Below are positions 1-4,827 of a DNA stretch of 6,465 bases, piece after piece; positions within the stretch are counted from its first letter, which is position 1, and every line of letters begins with the position of its first letter. Location: assembly GCA_018055515.1 (NCBI GenBank), contig JAGPHL010000150.1, forward strand, positions 1 through 6,465, read 5' to 3'. The notes under the pieces were generated by a model, which was given only the letters and a program-made list of their open reading frames with translations, did no database searches and had not been told where the DNA came from. Source of the DNA: Anaerolineae bacterium (lineage in GTDB: Bacteria; Chloroflexota; Anaerolineae; B4-G1; SLSP01). The translations under genes were made by a program, and so were the position numbers.

Positions 1-599
1 TGGTGAACAATCAGCTGCCCACTTTTGAGGACAAGGCCGAGGCGCTGCACTACTTCCCCATGTGGCGCACCTGGTTCGGCCTGTGTGGCTTCTGCAAGCT
101 GCCCTGGAATGATGTGGTGGATCCCAAAAACTCGAAGAGCGCCGAACCCGCCAAAATTCCACATCACGTGCAGAACTACGTGGACATTTTCTCCGGGGTG
201 ACGGGCCGCGAGATAGACCTTCAAGAGATCATCGCCATGTCCGAGCGGGTATATAATTTGCAGCGCGTGTTCAACATTCGCCTGGGCAAGGGGTTGCGCG
301 CGCACGATTATCCGCCCTACCGGGGCGTCGGGCCGGTGACCGAGGAGGAATACATATCCCGCCAGGAGCGTTACGACAAGCAGCTGCGCGAGTGGCTCGG
401 CCTCGATCCTGATCGCATGACGCTTCAGGAAAAAATTGCGGCGCACCGCCAGTATCGCATGGGACGCTACGAGCAGCTGATGGACGCGGTCTATCAACGG
501 CGTGGCTGGACGCGGAACGGTGTGCCGACGGTGGAAAAGCTGCGAGCGCTGGGAATTGATTACCCGGAAGTGCTGGCGGTAGTGGAAAAGTATCTGTGA
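1..599 (+). CDS. Aldehyde:ferredoxin oxidoreductase family, C-terminal part (5' truncated)
   Basis: About 199 residues of the C-terminal part of a tungsten/molybdenum bis-pterin AOR-family enzyme, which typically oxidises aldehydes to carboxylic acids with ferredoxin as electron acceptor in the cytoplasm. Seen: a Cys pair in GLCGFC (residues 26-31 of the visible part), where the family carries its last [4Fe-4S] cysteine; FSGVTGREIDLQE (63-75); ERVYNLQRVFNIRLG (81-95); and a closing RRGWTRNGVPTVEKLRALG (167-185). These are characteristic of the AOR C-terminal domains. The CxxCxxxC cluster motif and most of the pterin-binding domain lie outside the window. The stretch of about 170 residues after the Cys pair is longer than I recall for archaeal AOR and holds a charged helical segment (113-165), so a divergent subfamily is likely. 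The frame is open to the left edge; the GTG at base 3 is an internal Val. The stop is one base before the sulfur-carrier start, indicating an operon. Substrate cannot be deduced. Confidence 0.9.
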   Translation, partial: VNNQLPTFEDKAEALHYFPMWRTWFGLCGFCKLPWNDVVDPKNSKSAEPAKIPHHVQNYVDIFSGVTGREIDLQEIIAMSERVYNLQRVFNIRLGKGLRAHDYPPYRGVGPVTEEEYISRQERYDKQLREWLGLDPDRMTLQEKIAAHRQYRMGRYEQLMDAVYQRRGWTRNGVPTVEKLRALGIDYPEVLAVVEKYL

Positions 600-600
600 G

Positions 601-801
601 ATGATTACGCTGAACCGACGTGAAAAATTGCCGTGGCATGAAGGGTTGACGGTGCAAGATCTCCTGGAGCAGGTGAAGTTCACCTACCCGCACATCGTCG
701 TCTCGATCAATGGGACCGTGGTCAATCACGACGCCTATGCCCAAACGTTGATCCCCGATGACGCCGATGTGCGCGTCATCCATCTGATTGCCGGCGGATA
801 A
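601..801 (+). CDS. ThiS/MoaD-like sulfur carrier protein
   Basis: A 66-residue beta-grasp protein of ubiquitin-like type. Seen: a hydrophobic N-terminal strand, EGLTVQDLLEQ (14-24, the usual helix entry), VVSINGTVV (33-41), a Tyr-rich turn, IPDDADVRVIHLIAGG (51-66) and a C-terminal Gly-Gly. In ThiS and MoaD this diglycine is adenylated by ThiF/MoeB-type enzymes and converted to a thiocarboxylate that donates sulfur to thiazole or molybdopterin. The length fits ThiS better than classical MoaD (about 80 residues). Its position one base after an AOR stop codon suggests that it supplies sulfur for the tungstopterin cofactor or a related step, as sulfur-carrier genes are often found beside AOR genes; this is inference. 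No strong Shine-Dalgarno precedes the ATG, so translational coupling with the upstream gene is likely. No activating E1-like gene is visible. Confidence 0.87.
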   Translation: MITLNRREKLPWHEGLTVQDLLEQVKFTYPHIVVSINGTVVNHDAYAQTLIPDDADVRVIHLIAGG

Positions 802-813
802 GCTCGCCGGCAA
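788..813 (+). repeat. Stem-loop containing the sulfur-carrier stop codon
   Basis: A perfect 9-bp inverted repeat, TTGCCGGCG (788-796) and CGCCGGCAA (805-813), with an 8-base loop. The left arm includes the codons for the C-terminal Ala-Gly-Gly and the stop codon TAA (799-801) lies in the loop. It is followed by AAAT rather than a T tract, so it is not a canonical terminator alone. It stands 11 bases before a second, longer hairpin and may act with it in termination or 3'-end protection. Confidence 0.7.
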
Positions 814-824
814 ATGCCAGGAAA

Positions 825-865
825 CGTCACGGGTAATGCTTCGCGCGCGGGCATTACCCGTGACG
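825..865 (+). terminator. Long hairpin terminator after AOR/sulfur-carrier operon
   Basis: A perfect 15-bp inverted repeat (825-839 and 851-865) with an 11-base GC-rich loop. Allowing a two-base bulge (866-867), GAAA at 821-824 also pairs with TTTC at 868-871. The stem follows the last operon gene and precedes the next promoter, fitting a transcription terminator. The downstream T tract is short, so termination may be partly factor-dependent or the structure may stabilise the 3' end. Confidence 0.75.
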
Positions 866-903
866 CATTTCAAAAGGATCGGGCGAGGGAAAAAATAAAC
901 CGA

Positions 904-931
904 TTGTCAACTACCGATTCTCTGTTATAGT
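904..931 (+). promoter_or_regulatory. Sigma70-like promoter for the DUF456-like gene
   Basis: A -35 TTGTCA (904-909, 5 of 6 to TTGACA) and a -10 TATAGT (926-931, 5 of 6 to TATAAT) are separated by 16 bp. Transcription would start near 938, giving a 5' leader of about 75 bases before the ATG at 1013. It lies just downstream of the operon terminator, which makes the assignment coherent. Confidence 0.65.
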
Positions 932-936
932 TTGAA

Positions 937-950
937 AGAGGGTGCCCTCT
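937..950. promoter_or_regulatory. Palindrome at predicted +1, candidate operator
   Basis: AGAGGG (937-942) and CCCTCT (945-950) form perfect 6-bp arms around a 2-base centre. The element overlaps the predicted start point of the 904-931 promoter, a usual place for a repressor site. No regulator gene is adjacent, so the binding protein is unknown. Confidence 0.4.
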
Positions 951-960
951 GCGGTTAACA

Positions 961-1003
961 TTGAGGGTGTGACGTAAGTTCAATCTACTTAGTTGAGAGT
1001 GTA
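961..1003 (+). repeat. Imperfect direct repeat in the 5' leader
   Basis: TTGAGGGTGT (961-970) and TTGAGAGTGT (994-1003) match at 9 of 10 bases with starts 33 bp apart, roughly three helical turns. Both lie in the predicted leader of the DUF456-like gene. The second copy includes the only purine-rich stretch before the start (GAGAG, 995-999), 13 bases from the ATG, which is too far for a good Shine-Dalgarno. It could be a regulatory site or coincidence. Confidence 0.3.
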
Positions 1004-1012
1004 CCTGACATC

Positions 1013-1504
1013 ATGGCAAACTGGCTGGAATCAAGCATCAAATGGATCATCCTTGCTGGCATGATCCTGGGATTAGGCAGGCTGGTCATCCCCGTTTTCC
1101 CCGGCATCACCATCATCTGGGCACTGGGATTGGTTTACGGCATCTTCAGCCGCTTCGAGAGCGGGGGCGGCTGGTGGTTCGCGTTGCTCACCGTGCTGGC
1201 GGTGGCGGGCTGGCTTTCCGACAATCTGCTGATGAGCGCGAAAGCCCGTCAGAGCGGCGCGCGCTGGAGCTCCATTGCCCTGGCACTGGCAGCCGGCGTG
1301 ATCTTCAGTCTGATCCTCACCCCGCTCGTCGGCATCGTGGGCTGTCTGGCGGCCCTCTTTGCGGCAGAATACGCGCATCGCCGCAACACCGATGAGACCC
1401 TGGTGGTCGTGCGCGACATGCTCATCGGCTGGGGGTGGGCCTTTGTGGCGCGCTTCGGCCTGGGCGCGTTGATGATCGTCGCCTGGAGCATTTGGGCCTG
1501 GTGA
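1013..1504 (+). CDS. DUF456-like integral membrane protein
   Basis: A 163-residue, very hydrophobic protein resembling the DUF456 family of small bacterial membrane proteins, whose function is not established. Seen: membrane segments near residues 10-28, 32-46, 54-68, a long Gly/Ala-rich stretch 86-118 likely forming a hairpin, and 138-161. The family-like features are the early IPVFPGITIIWALGLVYG (26-43), a polar AKARQSGARW patch (76-85) in the place where DUF456 proteins have a Lys/Gly-Ala motif, and GIVG...AAEYAHRR (107-124). There is no signal peptide apart from the first membrane segment. It has its own promoter and leader and runs convergently into the phosphatase gene, so it appears monocistronic. 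The ATG is the only sensible start; a clear Shine-Dalgarno is lacking. Family assignment is by recognition of the pattern. Confidence 0.75.
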   Translation: MANWLESSIKWIILAGMILGLGRLVIPVFPGITIIWALGLVYGIFSRFESGGGWWFALLTVLAVAGWLSDNLLMSAKARQSGARWSSIALALAAGVIFSLILTPLVGIVGCLAALFAAEYAHRRNTDETLVVVRDMLIGWGWAFVARFGLGALMIVAWSIWAW

Positions 1505-1505
1505 T

Positions 1506-1534
1506 CCCCTGCCCCGCGCAGCGCGGAGCAGGGG
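1506..1534. terminator. GC-rich bidirectional hairpin between convergent genes
   Basis: CCCCTGC (1506-1512) pairs with GCAGGGG (1528-1534). After one C/A mismatch, CCGCG (1514-1518) pairs with CGCGG (1522-1526) around a 3-base loop. The structure fills the whole gap between the two convergent stop codons. No T tract follows on either strand, so it is a strong stem but not a textbook intrinsic terminator. Confidence 0.6.
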
Positions 1535-3229
1535 CTACGCCGAATAGCGCGCCTTGAACCAGCAATACAACGCCTCCGGGCTGTCCAGCTCCGGCATCTC
1601 GCCCTCGAGCGCCGCCGGATAGATGAGGAAAGGCTCATCCTGGCCGCCTCCGAGACTGCCGTGCGTCGCGTATTGCTCCTCAAAGGTGATCACCTCACCG
1701 GTCTCCAGGAGCCGTCCCAGCAACACCAGGTCGCCGGACGTGGGCAGCTGCAGCAAATGGCGCAGCTCGCGCAGCACATACTCCCGATCGGCAAACGCCT
1801 CCAGGGGATCGGGACCTTGCAGCTCCGTCTTTTCGTCGGCGACCGTCAACACCCCGCCCTTGCGTCCCAGAATGACGACCTGACCGGTATCGCGTCCGGC
1901 AACGAGCTCGATGCCCTCATGCCCCACCAGTCGCCCCATGAATTCTGCATACAACAGCGTCACTTCCGGCAAATCCATCTGGTGGGCGGCGACGCGGAAA
2001 TACACATGCGCTAAGGGCCCCGAAGCCTGAACGACCACGTCGCTTCCCAAATTCCAATCGTAGGCCAGTTCCTGCGGCGAGAGATAGGCCAACAACGGCC
2101 GTCGCACCATGTGCACGAGGCGCCGGATCCACGGCGGCAAACGCTGCTCGGAATCCCGCAACACCGTGATGAGATAGCGCGCGCGGAGGGCGCGTGCCGC
2201 CGCGGCATCCATCTCACCGGCATCGAAACTCACATCCAGGTGCACCCCCTGCGCCACAAATTCACCCAGCGTCTGCCCGAAGCGAACGCGAAAAGGAATC
2301 GCCGGAGCCATGCCGTGGTCCGAGAGGATAAAAATATCATAGCTGGCGCCAGGGCTGGCGCGCCCCAATTTCTCGATTTCCTCAAGCCGGGCGTCAATCC
2401 AGTGCAGCACCCACAGGGCCTCACGGTGAAGCAGCCCATGGGCATGCGCCATTTCATCGTAGCCGTTGAAATTCGCGTACATCCTGGGGACGCCGCGATA
2501 GAGGTCGAGCAGCACACAGAAGGTCATGAATTCGGTCAGGGTGGCATCAGCCGCAGCATCGAGGAGTGAGCGCAGCAGGGATAACGGCACCAGCAACGTC
2601 TTCCAATGTCGCAGGCCGGCCCAGACGCGCCGCCCAAAACGCACCAGGGTGTAATGGAGCAGCCGGAGCACACGCAGGGGACGTAAAAGGAAGCTCAACA
2701 ACAGCCCCGTGCCCTCCAGGTAGCCCTGCAGCTGCCGTCCGAAGACCCGCGAGACCGTAAACACGGCGTGCTCGGCTGCGCCGCTTAACAAGCTGGTGTA
2801 GACCCCCCCGCCGACCAGCAGGCCATCATGCGCGGCGCTGAGGCTTTCCTCCAGGGCGCGCATGTGATCAGGACGGTGTGAAGTGACCGGCGCACCCGCC
2901 GCCTTGTTGTACCAGCGAAACCCCGGCGCGGTACGAGCGCCGTAGAAGAAGCCGGATTGGATCGCGGTCGTGGTCGAGGGCAGGCCGCAACGCCACCGGC
3001 GCAGCCGATACTCCCCCTGTTGCAACAGCCGTGCCAGATGCGGCATGTCACCCCGCTCAAGCACTTCCTGCAGCGCCGAAAAAGCCAGCGCGTCAATCTG
3101 AAGCACCACAAAAGCCCGTGTCGCCGGCGGCGGCGTCTCGAGGCCCGCCGCAGCTCGCTGAAAGCGCAGCCGGTAGAGGAATTCAACGAAACGATGACGA
3201 AGATTGCGGAACCACTGTGCAAGATTCAT
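1535..3229 (-). CDS. Alkaline phosphatase superfamily phosphodiesterase/phosphatase
   Basis: A 564-residue metal-dependent hydrolase of the type I phosphodiesterase/nucleotide pyrophosphatase branch. The full set of expected two-metal and nucleophile residues is visible: D46 in VVLQIDAL, nucleophile T87 in LPSTTTA (by alignment to the NPP PTxT pattern), D258 and H262 in GYDEMAH, D304 and H305 in SDHG, and H523 in ATHGSLGG. It should therefore be catalytically active on phosphate mono- or diesters; the substrate is unknown. Residues 170-245 form a hydrophobic and arginine-rich insert between nucleophile and second metal motif, and the first 25 residues are basic and amphipathic with no signal peptide. 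Peripheral attachment to the inner membrane, perhaps acting on a lipid-linked phosphate, is possible but inferred. The start is the ATG at 3229; no good Shine-Dalgarno or promoter is evident upstream. It is divergent from the PHP gene across 64 bp. Confidence 0.88.
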   Translation of the reverse strand: MNLAQWFRNLRHRFVEFLYRLRFQRAAAGLETPPPATRAFVVLQIDALAFSALQEVLERGDMPHLARLLQQGEYRLRRWRCGLPSTTTAIQSGFFYGARTAPGFRWYNKAAGAPVTSHRPDHMRALEESLSAAHDGLLVGGGVYTSLLSGAAEHAVFTVSRVFGRQLQGYLEGTGLLLSFLLRPLRVLRLLHYTLVRFGRRVWAGLRHWKTLLVPLSLLRSLLDAAADATLTEFMTFCVLLDLYRGVPRMYANFNGYDEMAHAHGLLHREALWVLHWIDARLEEIEKLGRASPGASYDIFILSDHGMAPAIPFRVRFGQTLGEFVAQGVHLDVSFDAGEMDAAAARALRARYLITVLRDSEQRLPPWIRRLVHMVRRPLLAYLSPQELAYDWNLGSDVVVQASGPLAHVYFRVAAHQMDLPEVTLLYAEFMGRLVGHEGIELVAGRDTGQVVILGRKGGVLTVADEKTELQGPDPLEAFADREYVLRELRHLLQLPTSGDLVLLGRLLETGEVITFEEQYATHGSLGGGQDEPFLIYPAALEGEMPELDSPEALYCWFKARYSA

Positions 3230-3257
3230 ACGCTGGGTCTGGGCTCTGGCACGAGAG

Positions 3258-3285
3258 TTGACAACCTGCCCGTTGGCAGTAAGAT
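3258..3285 (+). promoter_or_regulatory. Promoter of the PHP gene, predicted to give a leaderless mRNA
   Basis: A perfect -35 TTGACA (3258-3263), 16-bp spacer and -10 TAAGAT (3280-3285). The start point seven bases after the -10 would be near 3292, with the ATG at 3294. An in-frame TGA at 3285-3287 excludes an upstream start, and the His motif of the PHP domain begins at residue 12 with no other start codon before it. The transcript is thus predicted to begin at or within two bases of the start codon. A GAAGG at 3286-3290 could serve as Shine-Dalgarno only if transcription started further upstream, and its 3-base spacing is poor. Confidence 0.6.
3266..3279. promoter_or_regulatory. Inverted repeat in the -35/-10 spacer, candidate operator
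   Basis: CTGCC (3266-3270) and GGCAG (3275-3279) are perfect 5-bp arms around CGTT, lying entirely inside the promoter spacer of the PHP gene. As it also sits 37-50 bases upstream of the divergent phosphatase start, one bound protein could influence both genes. Short arms mean chance is not excluded. Confidence 0.4.
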
Positions 3286-3293
3286 GAAGGCCT

Positions 3294-4355
3294 ATGGAAA
3301 ATTACCGCGAATATGCAGGCAACCTTCATATTCACAGCGTTTACTCCGACGGCTCCGGGCGACATGCCGAAATCGCCGAGGCCGCCGCCGCTGCCGGGCT
3401 GAATTTCGTCATCGTCACCGATCACAACGTGCGTGTGGAAGGACTCGAAGGCTACTACGGGCGCGTGCTCCTGCTGATAGGCGAAGAGGCCCACAATAGC
3501 CGCCGCCGTCCCCAGGCCAATCACCTGTTGATCTATGGCGCGCAGCAGGAACTGGCGCCCTACACCTTCGGCAGTGCCCAAACGCTCATCCAGAAAGCCG
3601 GCGAATGCCAGGGCATCTGCTACCTCGCACATCCCATCGAACGCAGCAGCCCGCTGGGGGAAGATTTCGACGCCATTCCCTGGACGGACTGGCCCATCGA
3701 GGGCATCACCGGCCTGGAAATCTGGAACTACATGTCGGAGTTCAAGGGCCTGCTCTGGTCTCATCTCGCGGCGTTGATCTATGCTCTGCTCCCCGATTGG
3801 GGCATTCGAGGCCCCTATCGAGCGACCCTGCGACTGTGGGACGAGCTGCTAAGCAAGGGCGCGCGCCTGGCGGCGCTCGGCGGCGCCGACGCGCACGCTG
3901 GCCTGTACAAAATGGCCGGCCTGCAGCGAGTGGTCTTCCCCTATGCCTATCTTTTCCGTTGCGTCAACACGCACATCCTCACCGATGGCCCGCTGACCGG
4001 CGAGGAAAGCCGGGATCGCCGCCTGATTTATGACGCCCTGCGCGCGGGGCGCACCTGGGCGGGCTACGACCTGCCCTACCCCACACATGGCTTTCAATTC
4101 CTCGCCCGGAGCGGCGCCGCGCGGCGCACGATGGGCGAAGAGCTCAAACGGCTTGGCGCCGTGACGCTGGAAGTCAGCGTGCCGGCGAAAGGCGAAATCC
4201 GTCTGTTGCGCGATGGACGACTGGTCAGCAAGAAGACGGACACCGGGCTCAGCTACACGTCGGCAGAAGCCGGCATCTATCGCGTCGAAGTTTACCGACA
4301 CTTCCGGGGTCGGCGCGTCGGATGGATTTTCTCCAGCCCCATTTATATCAGCTAA
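3294..4355 (+). CDS. PHP-domain metallohydrolase, CehA/McbA-like
   Basis: A 353-residue cytoplasmic-type protein (no signal peptide) with a complete PHP metal site: H12 and H14 in NLHIHSVYSDGSG with D19, D43-H44 in VTDHN, E64 or E65 in GEEA, H77 in NHLL, H113 in LAHP, and D199 and H201 in GGADAH. PHP enzymes use a tri- or dinuclear metal centre to hydrolyse phosphate esters, and some CehA/McbA members hydrolyse other esters such as carbamates. Residues about 288-353 form a beta-rich tail ending in GWIFSSPIYIS, a typical ending of the CehA/McbA group. Between the LAHP and GADAH motifs lies an insert with a hydrophobic stretch (152-168). Substrate unknown. Divergent from the phosphatase gene; followed directly by a strong hairpin, so probably monocistronic. 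Confidence 0.88.
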   Translation: MENYREYAGNLHIHSVYSDGSGRHAEIAEAAAAAGLNFVIVTDHNVRVEGLEGYYGRVLLLIGEEAHNSRRRPQANHLLIYGAQQELAPYTFGSAQTLIQKAGECQGICYLAHPIERSSPLGEDFDAIPWTDWPIEGITGLEIWNYMSEFKGLLWSHLAALIYALLPDWGIRGPYRATLRLWDELLSKGARLAALGGADAHAGLYKMAGLQRVVFPYAYLFRCVNTHILTDGPLTGEESRDRRLIYDALRAGRTWAGYDLPYPTHGFQFLARSGAARRTMGEELKRLGAVTLEVSVPAKGEIRLLRDGRLVSKKTDTGLSYTSAEAGIYRVEVYRHFRGRRVGWIFSSPIYIS

Positions 4356-4372
4356 CCTCTGCCATACGCAAG

Positions 4373-4418
4373 CAATCGGGTTCGTGAAAGGGCACCCTGT
4401 CACGAACCCGATTGTTTT
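4373..4418. terminator. Bidirectional terminator between PHP and ferredoxin genes
   Basis: A perfect 15-bp inverted repeat, 4373-4387 and 4400-4414, with a 12-base loop, followed by TTTT (4415-4418). Two extra A-T pairs can form at the base (4370-4371 with 4416-4417) around a G-T wobble. It lies between convergent genes, 18 bases after the PHP stop. The T tract favours termination of the plus-strand gene; on the minus strand the following sequence is only weakly T-rich. Confidence 0.85.
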
Positions 4419-4437
4419 CAAATAACCCAGGGAAACC

Positions 4438-4704
4438 TTAGATCAGATCCGCCCCCGGACCGCTCTCATAAAACTTGGCGTTCTTCTTAATATCATCCTG
4501 ATAGGCGTCCGGCACGTCCTCCTCCGGGAAGATGGCCTCATTAGGGCACTCCGCAGCGCAGGCGCCGCAATCAATGCAGGTATCAGGGTTGATATAGTAA
4601 GTAGGCCAGTCCTTGTTGTCATCCACAAAGTGAATTGATTCCGTGGGGCACACCTCCACACAAGCGCCTACCCGTTCACAAATGCGAGTGATTACGTACG
4701 GCAT
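4438..4704 (-). CDS. 7Fe-type ferredoxin ([3Fe-4S]/[4Fe-4S])
   Basis: An 88-residue acidic two-cluster ferredoxin, a soluble low-potential electron carrier. Cysteines are C9, C15, C19 (followed by Pro) and C43, C46, C49, C53 (followed by Pro). The second motif is a full CxxCxxCxxxCP. In the first, the position of the second Cys is V12, leaving three ligands, so by analogy to 7Fe ferredoxins C9, C15 and C53 should hold a [3Fe-4S] cluster and C19, C43, C46, C49 a [4Fe-4S] cluster. The MPYVIT start and the EEDVPDAY...NAKF tail resemble Thermus and actinobacterial FdxA-type proteins, but the C9-C15 spacing is five residues where those have seven, and the loop between motifs (20-42) is longer. It has its own strong promoter and Shine-Dalgarno. 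A role as partner of the AOR is possible but not shown. Confidence 0.92.
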   Translation of the reverse strand: MPYVITRICERVGACVEVCPTESIHFVDDNKDWPTYYINPDTCIDCGACAAECPNEAIFPEEDVPDAYQDDIKKNAKFYESGPGADLI

Positions 4705-4710
4705 GATTCT

Positions 4711-4717
4711 ACCTCCT
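4711..4717 (-). promoter_or_regulatory. Strong Shine-Dalgarno of the ferredoxin gene
   Basis: On the minus strand the sequence reads AGGAGGT six bases before the ATG at 4704. It is a near-perfect anti-16S match and fixes the start. It is by far the best ribosome binding site in the window, which suggests high expression of the ferredoxin. Confidence 0.9.
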
Positions 4718-4741
4718 GTGAATTATCTGAAAATGCACTCC

Positions 4742-4766
4742 TTGCCTGGGGCTGTCCCGCCAGCAA
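4742..4766 (-). other. Imperfect stem in the ferredoxin 5' leader
   Basis: TTGCCTGG (4742-4749) pairs with CCAGCAA (4760-4766) with one bulged base. It starts right after the predicted transcription start (about 4767) and ends about 25 bases before the Shine-Dalgarno. TGTCCC is also repeated at 4753-4758 and 4767-4772. It could stabilise the 5' end or be part of an operator; evidence is weak. Confidence 0.3.
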
Positions 4767-4773
4767 TGTCCCC

Positions 4774-4802
4774 ATTGTACAACGAAGAGTCAGCACTGTC
4801 AA
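4774..4802 (-). promoter_or_regulatory. Near-consensus sigma70 promoter of the ferredoxin gene
   Basis: On the minus strand, -35 TTGACA (4802-4797, 6 of 6) and -10 TACAAT (4779-4774, 5 of 6) are separated by exactly 17 bp. Transcription should start near 4767, giving a leader of about 62 bases. The promoter begins only 25 bases after the stop codon of the upstream kinase gene, so the ferredoxin is expressed independently of it. Confidence 0.85.
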
Positions 4803-4827
4803 GAAAGGTTGGCAGTGCAACAAAGCC

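Noticed and set aside
3..5. GTG as a possible start of the first gene
   Set aside because: The product would lack the pterin and most of the cluster-binding parts of AOR; the frame is open to the window edge, so the gene is cut by the window.
271..873. A 200-codon open frame on the minus strand across the AOR end, the sulfur carrier and its terminator
   Set aside because: It is antisense to two well-supported genes, runs through the terminator hairpin and encodes a low-complexity Arg/Pro/Ala-rich protein with no recognisable motif.
802..1012. A small gene or structured RNA in the largest intergenic gap
   Set aside because: The gap is explained by a terminator, a promoter and a leader; there is no ORF with a ribosome binding site and no recognised riboswitch pattern.
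2111..2569. A 152-codon plus-strand open frame inside the phosphatase gene
   Set aside because: It is the antisense shadow of the conserved metal-binding region; no start signal and no recognisable family.
3230..3300. A minus-strand promoter for the phosphatase gene, with TTGTCA near 3261-3266
   Set aside because: No acceptable -10 lies 15-19 bp downstream, so I do not call it; the promoter of this gene remains unidentified.
3183..3764. A 193-codon minus-strand open frame spanning the divergent region and the PHP N-terminus
   Set aside because: It overlaps the PHP motifs and promoter in antisense and has no family resemblance.
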